Both the position numbers and the translations under genes were made by a program. A stretch of 64,000 nucleotides of DNA from Candidatus Ideonella esbjergensis. Its GTDB lineage: Bacteria > Pseudomonadota > Gammaproteobacteria > Burkholderiales > Burkholderiaceae_C. Within the stretch, counting starts at the first letter, position 1. Every line of letters starts with the position of its first letter. The stretch is from positions 620,001 through 684,000 of the forward strand of contig JADJLP010000002.1 in assembly GCA_016710065.1 (NCBI GenBank), read 5' to 3'. Positions 51,198-61,523 of this stretch are shown here, in pieces. Under the pieces are notes generated by a model. It worked only from the letters and a program-made list of their open reading frames with translations. It made no database searches and was not told the origin of the DNA.

Positions 51198-51201
<4 letters not shown>
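50179..51201 (+). CDS. Peptide-type ABC transporter permease (DppC/OppC-like)
   Basis: A 340-residue permease. An N-terminal helix (GLVCLGLVAAFLLLIALAATG) is followed by a long periplasmic loop with GGDRLGRDVLAKAVKGTEVS, the usual OppC_N signature. The EAA loop is REYVRAAEAIGASHAARMFRHILPN. About six helices in all. Start by ATGA overlap with the upstream permease, stop by ATGA overlap with the ATPase. Confidence 0.94.
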
Positions 51202-52898
<1,697 letters not shown>

Positions 52899-52938
52899 AC
52901 AGCGGCTTACCGCGCAAAGCCGTCATCCCCGCCACCGA

Positions 52939-52964
52939 CCGTCATTCCCGCGCAGGCGGGAATC
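52939..52964. repeat. dRS3-like palindromic repeat
   Basis: ATTCCC-N8-GGGAAT (52944-52963), flanked by CCGTC and C. The following ATGTCTT also follows the copy at 49099-49118, so the repeated unit extends beyond the palindrome. Confidence 0.8.
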
Positions 52965-52980
52965 CATGTCTTCACCTCTG

Positions 52981-53103
52981 TGGCGGGCAGAGGGCGTCGG
53001 GCAACCGCATGACTGCGTGTCCCCCTGCTTCGAGCCCTCGCCGGGCGCGAAGCATTCCGCCTTTACCTCCGTCAGGCGGTCCCCCGACGCCCTCTGCCAA
53101 CCA
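52981..53103. repeat. Cloverleaf-like multi-stem inverted repeat
   Basis: A perfect 16-bp outer stem (52986-53001 with 53083-53098) extends by TGG/CCA across a 2-nt bulge. Inside are three hairpins: CGCA/TGCG (53006-53017), a strong stem GCTTCG-GCCC/GGGC-CGAAGC (53027-53053), and CCGCCT/AGGCGG (53057-53079). It does not fit a tRNA. It may be an RNA or a mobile palindromic element; function unknown. Confidence 0.6.
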
Positions 53104-53206
53104 GCGTCTTTGTCTTCCCCGCTGAAACAGCCACGGCTGCATCAAGATCAGGTCGGTGGGACACGAGCTAAGCAATGCGCCCCACTGTTGGCTGGGCTGA
53201 AACGAA

Positions 53207-53230
53207 AAAGCCCGCCAGGTGGCGGGCTTT
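53207..53230 (-). terminator. Intrinsic terminator of the actP operon
   Basis: The 10-bp stem AAAGCCCGCC/GGCGGGCTTT with loop AGGT is followed by TTTTTCG on the minus strand, 35 bp past the actP stop. A second hairpin, AGGCGCC-TTGC-GGCGCCT (53238-53255), precedes it. Confidence 0.9.
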
Positions 53231-53264
53231 GAGGCACAGGCGCCTTGCGGCGCCTGGAGGGTGA

Positions 53265-55076
53265 TCAGTGACCCGATGCGCCCGAGGCACCCAGGCCGGT
53301 TTCCGAGCGCACTTGCTGGGCCGCAAAGGCCTCGCGCTCCTTGGCGGCTTGCGGGCTCTTGTCCAAGACGGAGAACAGCCACACACCGACGAAGCCGATG
53401 GTCATGCTGAACAGGGCAGGCGAGCTGTAGGGGAACCAGGCCGAGCCCTTGGGGTTGCCCAGGGTGGCTTCCCACACGGCCGGCGACACGACGGTGAGGA
53501 CCACCGACGAGATCAGGCCCAGGAAGCCGCCAATCACGGCGCCCTTGGTGGTGCAGTCTTTCCACAGCACGCTCATGAACAGCACCGGGAAGTTGGCCGA
53601 AGCCGCGATCGCGAAGGCCAGGGCCACCATGAAGGCGATGTTCTGCTTCTCGAACAGGATGCCCAGGCCCATCGCCAGAATGGCCAGACCCACGGTGGTG
53701 ATGCGCGACACCTTCAGCTCCGAAGCACTGTCGGCCTTGCCGTCCTTGATGATCGTGGCGTACAGATCGTGAGAGACGGCCGAGGCGCCCGACAGCGTCA
53801 GGCCAGCCACCACCGCCAGGATGGTGGCGAAAGCCACCGCCGAGATGAAGCCGAAGAAGACGTTGCCGCCCACCGACTTGGCCACCAGCACGGCGGCCAT
53901 GTTGGCGCCGCCGGCCTTGATCGTGCCCTTGGCCACATCGGCCATCTCGGGGTTGGTCAACACAAGGGTGATGGCGCCAAAACCGATGATGAAGATCAGC
54001 ACGTAGAAGTAGCCGATCCATGTGGTCGCCCAGAACACGCTCTTGCGGGCTTCCTTGGCGCTGGGCACCGTGAAGAAGCGCATCAGGATGTGGGGCAGAC
54101 CGGCGGTGCCGAACATCAGCGCCATGCCGAAGCTGATGGCCGAGATCGGGTCCTTGATGAAACCGCCAGGGCCCATCAGCGACAAGCCCACCTTGTCCGG
54201 GTTGATGGCTTGGGCCTTGGTCAGCGCGGCAGCGGCGCTGGCGGCGGCTTCAGGTGACGAGGCGGCTGCACTCGCGGCCGTGGCGGCAGCGATGGCGGCG
54301 GTCTTGCCGCTCAGTGCAATGGCGGTCTTGACAGCCACGCCCTGGGCGAACAGCGCTTCCGGCGAGAAGCCGAATTGCGACAGCACCATGATGGCCATGA
54401 AGGTCACGCCGGCCAGCAGCATGACGGCCTTGATGATCTGCACCCAGGTGGTGGCAGTCATGCCGCCGAACAGCACGTAGACCATCATCAGCACGCCGAC
54501 GATGACCACGGCGACGTTGTAGTCGAGGCCAAACAGCAGCTTGATCAGCGAGCCGGCACCCACCATCTGGGCGATCAGGTAGAAGGCCACCACCACCAGC
54601 GTGCCCGAGGCCGCGAAGGCGCGGATCGGACCCTGCTTGAAGCGGTAACCGGCCACGTCGGCAAAGGTGAACTTGCCCAGGTTGCGCAGGCGCTCGGCCA
54701 TCAGGAAGGTGATGACCGGCCAGCCCACCAGGAAGCCGATGGAGTAGATCAGGCCGTCGTAGCCGCTGGTCATGACCGCGGCCGAGATGCCCAGGAAGGA
54801 AGCGGCCGACATGTAGTCGCCAGCGATGGCCAGGCCATTCTGGAAGCCGGTGATGCCGCCACCGGCGGTGTAGAAGTCAGCGGCCGAGCGCGTCTTGGCG
54901 GCGGCCCACTTGGTGATCCACAACGTGGCGACCACGAAGGCACCGAACATGCTGATGGCTGTCCAGTTGGTTTCTTGCTTGACGGTCTGGCCGAGGTCGC
55001 CACCGGCGGCCCAAGCAGCACCGGCCAAGCCGGTCAGCGCCAGCAGCGCGAGGAATTGTTTGGTCAGGCGGCTCAT
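53265..55076 (-). CDS. actP: Cation/acetate symporter ActP (SSS family)
   Basis: A 603-residue sodium:solute symporter with a cleaved N-terminal leader (LALLALTGLAGAAWAAGG) and about 13 membrane helices. Signature regions are FYTAGGGITGFQNGLAIAGDYMSAASFLG and FGTAGLPHILMRFFTVPSAKEAR. It is longer than E. coli ActP (549), mainly through an Ala-rich loop near 285-325. The start at 55076 overlaps the DUF485 gene's stop, the standard yjcH-actP pairing. Confidence 0.94.
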   Translation of the reverse strand: MSRLTKQFLALLALTGLAGAAWAAGGDLGQTVKQETNWTAISMFGAFVVATLWITKWAAAKTRSAADFYTAGGGITGFQNGLAIAGDYMSAASFLGISAAVMTSGYDGLIYSIGFLVGWPVITFLMAERLRNLGKFTFADVAGYRFKQGPIRAFAASGTLVVVAFYLIAQMVGAGSLIKLLFGLDYNVAVVIVGVLMMVYVLFGGMTATTWVQIIKAVMLLAGVTFMAIMVLSQFGFSPEALFAQGVAVKTAIALSGKTAAIAAATAASAAASSPEAAASAAAALTKAQAINPDKVGLSLMGPGGFIKDPISAISFGMALMFGTAGLPHILMRFFTVPSAKEARKSVFWATTWIGYFYVLIFIIGFGAITLVLTNPEMADVAKGTIKAGGANMAAVLVAKSVGGNVFFGFISAVAFATILAVVAGLTLSGASAVSHDLYATIIKDGKADSASELKVSRITTVGLAILAMGLGILFEKQNIAFMVALAFAIAASANFPVLFMSVLWKDCTTKGAVIGGFLGLISSVVLTVVSPAVWEATLGNPKGSAWFPYSSPALFSMTIGFVGVWLFSVLDKSPQAAKEREAFAAQQVRSETGLGASGASGH

Positions 55077-55381
55077 TTGGCGGCATCCTCGAGGATTTGC
55101 TTGGTCAGGGCGTCGAATTCGCTGTTGGCGCGACGCACGTACAGGCCGGTGATCACGATCGTGAAGACGATCACGCCCATGCCGATGGGAATGCCCAGCG
55201 TGGTCACGCCGGCGCCGATGGGCTGAGCGAGGAAGGGCTTGTTGAAGGCGATGAGTGCGATGTAGCCGTAGTAAACGACCATCATCGCCAGCGCCAGCCA
55301 CCAGCCAAACGCACCGCGCTTGTCTTTGAGCTCCTGGTACTTGGGGTTGGCCTGGATCTTGGCCACCACGGGATCAATCAT
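55073..55381 (-). CDS. yjcH: DUF485 membrane protein (YjcH), ActP partner
   Basis: A 102-residue protein with two membrane helices: GWWLALAMMVVYYGYIALIAF and GIPIGMGVIVFTIVITGLYV. It ends in RRANSEFDALTKQILEDAAK. The ATG at 55381 has GGAG 8 nt upstream; the frame is open further but gives no conserved sequence. YjcH-type proteins nearly always precede actP. Their exact role is not established. Confidence 0.93.
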   Translation of the reverse strand: MIDPVVAKIQANPKYQELKDKRGAFGWWLALAMMVVYYGYIALIAFNKPFLAQPIGAGVTTLGIPIGMGVIVFTIVITGLYVRRANSEFDALTKQILEDAAK

Positions 55382-55606
55382 GTGTCTCGCTCCTTCAATG
55401 GGGAAAGGGGTTGACCCGGCGGGCAGGTCAATGCGGAGCGGAGTGTGGGAGGCATGCCTGACCGCTTGCTGACCTGTTTTGACACGGTGCACAAAGCATT
55501 TCTGACTCGAAACGGACAAACCAATGCTGCAACGCAGCAATGATGGTGCTTGGGGTGGGCCTGGGCTTGGCTATCATCCGCCGCCCTTCTCCCTCGTAAA
55601 CACCGC

Positions 55607-57682
55607 ATGTCATCACCCCCCGCCGCCCCCGCCACGCTGAACTCAGCGCAGATGGAGGCAGTGCATTACCTGGGGGGGCCTTGCCTGGTGTTGGCCGGGG
55701 CGGGATCAGGGAAAACACGGGTCATCACACACAAGATAGCGCGGCTGCTGCAGGCCGGTTTGTCGCCCAAGCGCATCGCCGCCATCACCTTCACCAACAA
55801 GGCGGCGCTGGAAATGCGCGAACGGGCCAAGAGCCTGGTGGGCCCCAAGGCCGCCAAGGACCTGGCCATCAGCACCTTTCACAGCCTGGGCGTGCGCATG
55901 CTGCGTGAGGACGGCGACAAGCTGGGCCTGAAGGCCAAGTTCAGCATCCTCGATTCCGACGACGTGATGGGCGTGATCCGCGATGCCGGCGCCTGCACCG
56001 ACAACAAGCTGGCCCGCCACTGGCAATGGACCATCAGCCTGTGGAAGAACATGGGCCTGAACAGCGACGGCGCGCTCGCGGCGGCCCAGGACGACGACGA
56101 GCGCGTGGCCGCCAAGGTGATGAAGCTCTACGAAGAGCGGCTGGTGGCCTACCAGGCGGTGGACTTTGACGACCTGATCAGCCTGCCGCTGAAACTGCTG
56201 ACCACCCACGAGGAAGCCCGCGCCAAATGGCAGAACCAGTTCGGCCACGTGCTGGTGGACGAGTACCAGGACACCAACGTGGTTCAGTACGAGTTGCTCA
56301 AGGCCCTGGTGAGCCACCCTGATGAGCACCGGCGCGGCCTGTTCACGGCGGTGGGCGACGACGACCAGAGCATCTACGGCTGGCGCGGCGCCACCATCGA
56401 GAACCTCAAGCGCCTGCCGGAAGAATTCCCCACGCTCAAGGTGATTGCGCTGGAGCAGAACTACCGCTCCACGGGCGCCATCCTGCGCGCGGCCAACATG
56501 GTGATCGCCGGCAACCCCAAGATCTACGAGAAAAAGCTCTGGAGCGACCTGGGCGATGGCGAGCCGGTGCGCGTGGTGGAGGCCGACACCGAAGAGCACG
56601 AGGCCGAGCGTGCGGTGGCGCGCATCCAGGCGCTGCGGGCGCAGGATGCGCGCATCAACTACAGCGATTTCGCGGTGCTCTACCGCACCAACTTCCAGGC
56701 CAAGCCCTTTGAGCAGAAGCTGCGCGCCGCCGGCATCCCCTACAAGGTCTCGGGCGGGCAAAGCTTTTTTGATCGCGCCGAGATCAAGGACCTTTGTGCC
56801 TGGTTCCGCCTCTGGGTGAACCAGGACGACGACCCGGCCTTTCTGCGCGCTGTGACCACGCCCAAGCGCGGCATCGGCCACACCACGTTGGGTGCGTTGG
56901 GCGAGTTCTCGGCCCAATGGAAGACCAGCATGTTCGAGGCGCTGTTCGCGCAGAGCCTGAAGGCGGCGCTACCGGCCAAGGCGATCGATTCGCTGCACGA
57001 GTTTGGCCGCTACGTGAACGACCTGGAATACAAGGCCCGCCACACCGTGGGCCAGGAAGACGCCAAGACTTTCCTGATTGCCTGGCTGCACGAGATCGAC
57101 TACGAGAAGCACCTCTATGACAGCGAGGATTCGGAGAAGGTAGCGGCCTCACGCTGGACCAATGTGCTTGATTTTGTGGACTGGGTGGCCAAGCGCTGCG
57201 GTGGCGAGATCACCCAGGACGGCGGCAGCACCTACGAGAGCGCGCGCCAGAGCGTGCTCGATGTGGCCCAGACCATCAGCGTCATCCTGAGCCTGGCCGA
57301 GCGTGGCGATGACCAGGACCAGGTCACGCTCACCACGCTGCACGCCAGCAAGGGCCTGGAGTGGCCGCACGTGGTGCTGGCCGGTGTGAACGAGGGCATC
57401 TTGCCGTTCAAGAGCGAGGCTGAAGACATGACGGCGGAGCGGCTGGAAGAAGAGCGCCGGCTGATGTACGTGGGCATCACCCGCGCCCAGAAGAGCCTGG
57501 TGGTGAGCACGCTGCGGCGGCGCAAGAAGGGCCGCGAGACGGTGACCGGCATCCCCAGCCGCTTCATTCTGGAAATGAAGCTGAGCGAGGCCGGTGGCGG
57601 CGAAGACCCCAGGGAAAAGCTCAAGCGCCTGCGGGCCGAGCTGTCCGCCAAGGCCAGCGCCAAGGCGGCCAGCCCCGACTGA
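55607..57682 (+). CDS. rep: ATP-dependent DNA helicase Rep/UvrD family
   Basis: A 691-residue SF1A 3'-5' helicase. Motif I is LAGAGSGKTRVI, Ia is ITFTNKAALEMRERA, II is VLVDEYQDTN, III is AVGDDDQSIYGWRGA, IV is LEQNYRSTGAILRAAN, V is TLHASKGLEWPHVVLAG and VI is RRLMYVGITRAQKSL. Length and motif wording fit Rep better than UvrD. The ATG at 55607 gives the usual N-terminus just before LNSAQMEAV. It is divergent from yjcH-actP. Confidence 0.92.
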   Translation: MSSPPAAPATLNSAQMEAVHYLGGPCLVLAGAGSGKTRVITHKIARLLQAGLSPKRIAAITFTNKAALEMRERAKSLVGPKAAKDLAISTFHSLGVRMLREDGDKLGLKAKFSILDSDDVMGVIRDAGACTDNKLARHWQWTISLWKNMGLNSDGALAAAQDDDERVAAKVMKLYEERLVAYQAVDFDDLISLPLKLLTTHEEARAKWQNQFGHVLVDEYQDTNVVQYELLKALVSHPDEHRRGLFTAVGDDDQSIYGWRGATIENLKRLPEEFPTLKVIALEQNYRSTGAILRAANMVIAGNPKIYEKKLWSDLGDGEPVRVVEADTEEHEAERAVARIQALRAQDARINYSDFAVLYRTNFQAKPFEQKLRAAGIPYKVSGGQSFFDRAEIKDLCAWFRLWVNQDDDPAFLRAVTTPKRGIGHTTLGALGEFSAQWKTSMFEALFAQSLKAALPAKAIDSLHEFGRYVNDLEYKARHTVGQEDAKTFLIAWLHEIDYEKHLYDSEDSEKVAASRWTNVLDFVDWVAKRCGGEITQDGGSTYESARQSVLDVAQTISVILSLAERGDDQDQVTLTTLHASKGLEWPHVVLAGVNEGILPFKSEAEDMTAERLEEERRLMYVGITRAQKSLVVSTLRRRKKGRETVTGIPSRFILEMKLSEAGGGEDPREKLKRLRAELSAKASAKAASPD

Positions 57683-57832
57683 GGGCCGGCGCCGAACTGG
57701 CTGCTTTACGGGGCCTTATCGACGCTTGGGTGGGCTGGCAAAAGCCAAGAATCTGCAAACCACAACCGCTGGTCAGACGTGCACGCATACGTCTGCCAGC
57801 GAACGCTGTCGCAAGAATGGAAGCAGACCACC

Positions 57833-59827
57833 ATGGCACCCAGACACGCATCGAATCCAGCAGCCCCGCGCGCCGGGCTGATCGGCGACTTCTTTTCGTA
57901 CCACGGCTGGCTGGCGCCAGGGGTGCGCTTGTTCCGCGACCTGGGCTTTCCGGCCAAGGCCTTGTGCATTTCCATGGCCTTCGTGGCTCCGCTGCTGATG
58001 GTGCTGTCCTACCTCTGGCAGGCCAGCTCGGCCCAGGTGGGCGCGGCGCGCATGGAGCGCCAAGGGGTGGTGGCCATCGGTGCAGCCGTGGGCGTGGTGC
58101 AGGCGGCGCAGGAGCGCGCCTTGGTGGTGGCCAAGCCCGCTGCCGCGCAGACGGCCGAGCTGCCAGCTGTGCAAGACAAGGTGCGCACGGCTGTGGACAA
58201 ATTGCAGGCCAGTTACAAGCGCGTCAGCACTGAGGCCTGGTCGCACAGCGAAAAGACCCGCCTCGCCCTGCTGGGCCTGCACCAGGCGCTGATGCAAACG
58301 CCGCTGGCGGCCACGCCCGATGAGTCACTCAAGGCGCACCACGAGTTCATTGACGCCACCCTGGCGCTGGTGCGCGACATTGCCGACGACTCCGGCCTGG
58401 CGCTGGACCCCGACCTCGACACGTACCACATGATGAACATGTCGATGCTGCGCGGGCCCATGCAGTACGCCAACACCGCCAAGCTGCGCACGCAGGGCTA
58501 TCTGGCCCTGAACACGCAAATGAACCCTGAGCGCCACGACACCATCATTCGTCTTTCCGCTGTGCAGGTCTTTCTGGACGCCGACGTTGAGGCTTCTTTC
58601 CAGCAGGGGGTGGCCCAGTTCCCAGAGGTGGGCAAGCTGTTCGACATGAAGGGCACCGATGTCGCTTCCGACGCCTTTTCGCAGGCCATGAAGAAGCAGG
58701 TCTCAGGTGAGCACGTTGAAGGCGACGCGGCGGCACTCTTGGCACTTGGCAATGCGGCCGTGGACAAGCAGATCGACCTGACCCTGAAGGTGATGGCCAG
58801 GCTCGACCAGCAACTGCAGGCCCGCATCGACCGCCTGAACCAGACCCTGACCACCCAGGTGGTGGTGTGCGCGGCCTTCGTGCTGCTGGCCGGCTATCTG
58901 CTGCTGGCGTTCTACAAGGTGATGTCGGGTGGCATGAACGAGGTGTCGCGCTGCCTGAAGGAGATCACCGGGGGTAACCTGGTCACCGTGCCCCACCCCT
59001 GGGGCAACGACGAATCGGCCAAGCTGATGATCACGCTGGGCGAGATGCAGAACAGCCTGCGGCGCATCGTGCAGGTGGTGCTGGACAGCGCGGCCAATGT
59101 GCAGACGGCCAGCAGCGAGATCGCCTCGGCCTCGATGGACCTCTCGCACCGCACCGAGGAATCGGCGGCCAACCTGCAAAGAACCGCGTCCAGCATGGAC
59201 CAGATCGCGTCGGTGACGCGGCTGTCCACCGAATCGGTGGATGCCGCCACCCACAGCGTGCAGGACAACGCCAAGGCGGCAGAGCGGGGCGGCCAGGCCA
59301 TTGCCGAGGTGGTGCAGACCATGGACCACATCCGCGGCTCGTCGAGCAAGATCGGCGAGATCATCGGCGTGATCGATGGCATTGCCTTCCAGACCAACAT
59401 CCTGGCGCTGAATGCGGCGGTGGAAGCGGCGCGGGCCGGCGAGCATGGCCGCGGCTTCGCGGTGGTGGCCTCCGAGGTGCGGGCGCTGGCGGGCCGCTCG
59501 GCCACTGCGGCGCGCGAGATCAAGGCCTTGATTTCCGCCAGCATCGAGCAGGTGGAAAACGGCGCCTCGGTGGTGGGCCGGGCGGGCGACATCATGCACA
59601 CCGTGGTGGGCAACGCCGGGCGCATCGCACAGTTGATGGCGGACGTGGCACAGGGCACACGCCGGCAAGACCAGAGCGTGGGCGAGGTGGGGCACACCAT
59701 GCGTGATCTGGACCAGTCCACACAGCAGAATGCCGCGCTGGTGGAGCAGACCGCCGCCGCAGCCGGCTCGCTGGCCGATCAGGCGCGCGTGCTGAGTCGC
59801 GAGGTCAGCTTCTTCAAGATCACCTGA
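57833..59827 (+). CDS. Methyl-accepting chemotaxis protein
   Basis: A 664-residue chemoreceptor. TM1 is about residues 48-66 (FVAPLLMVLSYLW) and TM2 about 345-370 (VVVCAAFVLLAGYLLLAFY), enclosing a periplasmic four-helix-like sensor of about 280 residues. A HAMP domain follows (EVSRCLKEITGGNLVTV). The signalling tip is IGEIIGVIDGIAFQTNILALNAAVEAARAGEHGRGFAVVASEVRALA. There is no CheR/CheB tethering pentapeptide; the chain ends SFFKIT. The ligand is unknown. ATG 57833 is used because GGAAG lies before it. Confidence 0.94.
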   Translation: MAPRHASNPAAPRAGLIGDFFSYHGWLAPGVRLFRDLGFPAKALCISMAFVAPLLMVLSYLWQASSAQVGAARMERQGVVAIGAAVGVVQAAQERALVVAKPAAAQTAELPAVQDKVRTAVDKLQASYKRVSTEAWSHSEKTRLALLGLHQALMQTPLAATPDESLKAHHEFIDATLALVRDIADDSGLALDPDLDTYHMMNMSMLRGPMQYANTAKLRTQGYLALNTQMNPERHDTIIRLSAVQVFLDADVEASFQQGVAQFPEVGKLFDMKGTDVASDAFSQAMKKQVSGEHVEGDAAALLALGNAAVDKQIDLTLKVMARLDQQLQARIDRLNQTLTTQVVVCAAFVLLAGYLLLAFYKVMSGGMNEVSRCLKEITGGNLVTVPHPWGNDESAKLMITLGEMQNSLRRIVQVVLDSAANVQTASSEIASASMDLSHRTEESAANLQRTASSMDQIASVTRLSTESVDAATHSVQDNAKAAERGGQAIAEVVQTMDHIRGSSSKIGEIIGVIDGIAFQTNILALNAAVEAARAGEHGRGFAVVASEVRALAGRSATAAREIKALISASIEQVENGASVVGRAGDIMHTVVGNAGRIAQLMADVAQGTRRQDQSVGEVGHTMRDLDQSTQQNAALVEQTAAAAGSLADQARVLSREVSFFKIT

Positions 59828-59866
59828 CCCGCGCGGGCCGACGCCAAGAACCTCCGTGCGTGGCGA

Positions 59867-60553
59867 TCACGCCGCAGGCCACGCAGTGGCCGTGCTGAGG
59901 GCGATGACCTGGCCGTCTGGGCGCTGCAGTTGCACGGTCAAGGCCGGGCCGGGCAGGGGCAACCGGGTCAAAGGCCGGAGCCGCAAGACCTGTGCGGCCT
60001 GATCGGGCATGCCGCGCACGGTGACGGTGGTCAGGCTCACACCACAGGCCGGCAATCCATCGCTGGGGTGCGCGCCCTGCCACTGGATCAACGTGGGCAC
60101 GGCGCCACAATCCAGCAACCGGCCATCATCAGGCACCACGATCTGCCATTGCAGCGTGCCCTTGGGTGTTTCCCGGCTGGCCTTGAGGATGGGGCCGGGT
60201 TGGTAGCGGCAGTTGATGAGACCCCAGCGGTGCATGTCCACCATGGCCGAGCGGGCGACATAGCCCACCAGCTGCGGGCCGGCGTCGCGCACACGGGCCT
60301 GTTGCGCGGGGTCGTCCATGTTGAACCAACGGGACCGGCCCGGGGGCGGCGCATCCGGGTCGATGGCGATGATCTCCAAATATGTCTTGGGGTAGGCCGC
60401 TGAGGCGACGAGCAGCAACAGGTTGTGCGTGCCCATCGATGGATGCTTGCCGCCCGCCACAGGTGATGCGCCCAGGGCGGTCTGGCACCAGGAAGAGCCC
60501 TGGGCCAGGGTGTGGGCCACAACGACCAGATGGTCTATCTCGGTGTGCTGCAT
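59867..60553 (-). CDS. Glyoxalase-like (VOC superfamily) domain protein
   Basis: A 228-residue cytoplasmic protein beginning MQHTEIDHLVVVAHTLAQGSSW, typical of the PF13468 glyoxalase-like group. The segment HPSMGTHNLLLLVAS and YLEIIAIDPDAPPP continue it. Metal-binding residues are only partly recognisable, so enzymatic activity is unproven. It is divergent from rquA and convergent with the chemoreceptor gene. Confidence 0.78.
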   Translation of the reverse strand: MQHTEIDHLVVVAHTLAQGSSWCQTALGASPVAGGKHPSMGTHNLLLLVASAAYPKTYLEIIAIDPDAPPPGRSRWFNMDDPAQQARVRDAGPQLVGYVARSAMVDMHRWGLINCRYQPGPILKASRETPKGTLQWQIVVPDDGRLLDCGAVPTLIQWQGAHPSDGLPACGVSLTTVTVRGMPDQAAQVLRLRPLTRLPLPGPALTVQLQRPDGQVIALSTATAWPAA

Positions 60554-60611
60554 AGGGGCATGGTAGTGCCGGTCGGAGGAGGCGCGCCGGTTTGCCCGCT
60601 GGCGCTGAAGG

Positions 60612-60653
60612 CTGACCAATGTCAACATCGGGGCCGACGCACAGGCATAGATT
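60612..60653 (+). promoter_or_regulatory. Candidate FNR-family box and -10 of the rquA-frd operon
   Basis: CTGAC-CAAT-GTCAA (60612-60625) matches the TTGA-N6-TCAA core of FNR/CRP boxes at 7 of 8 positions. TAGATT at 60648-60653 would start transcription near 60660, which puts the box centre at -41.5, the class II FNR position. The match is imperfect, so this is a prediction. Confidence 0.4.
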
Positions 60654-60724
60654 GAGCCCCAAGAACAAAGCGGGCTCAGCGGCCAAAAGCACAGACCAGC
60701 CCAAGACCAGAGGATGACCCGCCC

Positions 60725-61462
60725 ATGACACCGCCACTCCCGCATACCGCCGAGGCCACACTGGGCGGTTGCGAGCCAGTGCTGCCCCGCACACACACCA
60801 TTCCGCACTACCTTGAGCAGGCCTACTGGTGGGCCTATGTGCACCCCCGGGCCGTGCACATCTTCGAGCGTGAATGGCTGGTCAACAGCATCCTGTTCGG
60901 CAACTACAGCCATCTGCGCGACACGGCCCTGGCCGAGCTGGGCAGCACCGTCACCGGTCACACCCTGCAGGTGGCCTGCGTCTACGGCAACCTCACGATG
61001 AAGCTGCGCGAGCGCCTGGCGCCCGACGCCAAGCTGGACGTGGTCGACATCCTGCCCATCCAGCTGAAGAACCTGGCCGCCAAGATGCCGGCCGACGAGC
61101 GAGTGGCCATGATCCAGAGCGATTCATCGGCCCTGCCCATGGCAGACGCCTCGGTGGACAAGGTGCTGCTGTTCTTCCTGCTGCATGAGCAACCCGAGGC
61201 GGTGCGCCGCGGCACGCTGGCCGAGGCCATGCGGGTGTGCAAGCCGGGTGGCCGGGTTGTCATCGTCGATTACCACAAGCCCAAGCTCTGGCACCCCATG
61301 CGCTTGCTCATGCGCTTGGTGTTCAGCCGCCTGGAACCCTTCGCCATGGACTTGTGGCGCAACGAGCTGAGCGCCTTCTTCCCCGAAGGCATCAGGCTCG
61401 CCGCGAAGAAGAAGAGCACCTTTTTCGGCGGCCTGTACCAGATGCTGGTGATCGAGCGCTGA
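60725..61462 (+). CDS. rquA: Rhodoquinone biosynthesis protein RquA
   Basis: A 245-residue protein of the class I methyltransferase fold that converts ubiquinone to rhodoquinone by replacing a methoxy with an amino group. The family-specific block YWWAYVHPRAVHIFEREWLVN (residues about 34-54) is present. Motif I is the diagnostic VACVYG (83-88) instead of the usual GxGxG. DVVDILPIQLKNL, FFLLHEQPEAVRRGTLAEA and VDYHKP are also as in RquA. GAGG lies upstream. frdA starts 62 bp after it. Confidence 0.9.
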   Translation: MTPPLPHTAEATLGGCEPVLPRTHTIPHYLEQAYWWAYVHPRAVHIFEREWLVNSILFGNYSHLRDTALAELGSTVTGHTLQVACVYGNLTMKLRERLAPDAKLDVVDILPIQLKNLAAKMPADERVAMIQSDSSALPMADASVDKVLLFFLLHEQPEAVRRGTLAEAMRVCKPGGRVVIVDYHKPKLWHPMRLLMRLVFSRLEPFAMDLWRNELSAFFPEGIRLAAKKKSTFFGGLYQMLVIER

Positions 61463-61523
61463 GCACACTGCCCAACACCCGTCCCAGCGCGCGAAATCAA
61501 CCAACAAGAACGGAGTAAAGCGC

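Larger units (their letters stand above)
52899..53206. other. Intergenic region with repeat and cloverleaf-like element, no gene
   Basis: This gap of more than 300 bp between the transporter operon and actP has no credible gene. It contains a dRS3-like palindrome (52944-52963), then a multi-stem inverted-repeat element (52981-53103), then smaller hairpins (CAGCC-AC-GGCTG near 53129). The actP terminator follows at 53207. Confidence 0.8.

Noticed and set aside
52981..53103. Cloverleaf element as a tRNA or tmRNA gene
   Set aside because: Outer stem of 16 bp, no T-loop TTCGA, no anticodon arm of the right size and no CCA end.
60725..61462. rquA as a UbiE-type quinone methyltransferase
   Set aside because: The SAM motif I glycines are replaced by VACVYG and the YWWAYVHP block is present, both features of RquA.
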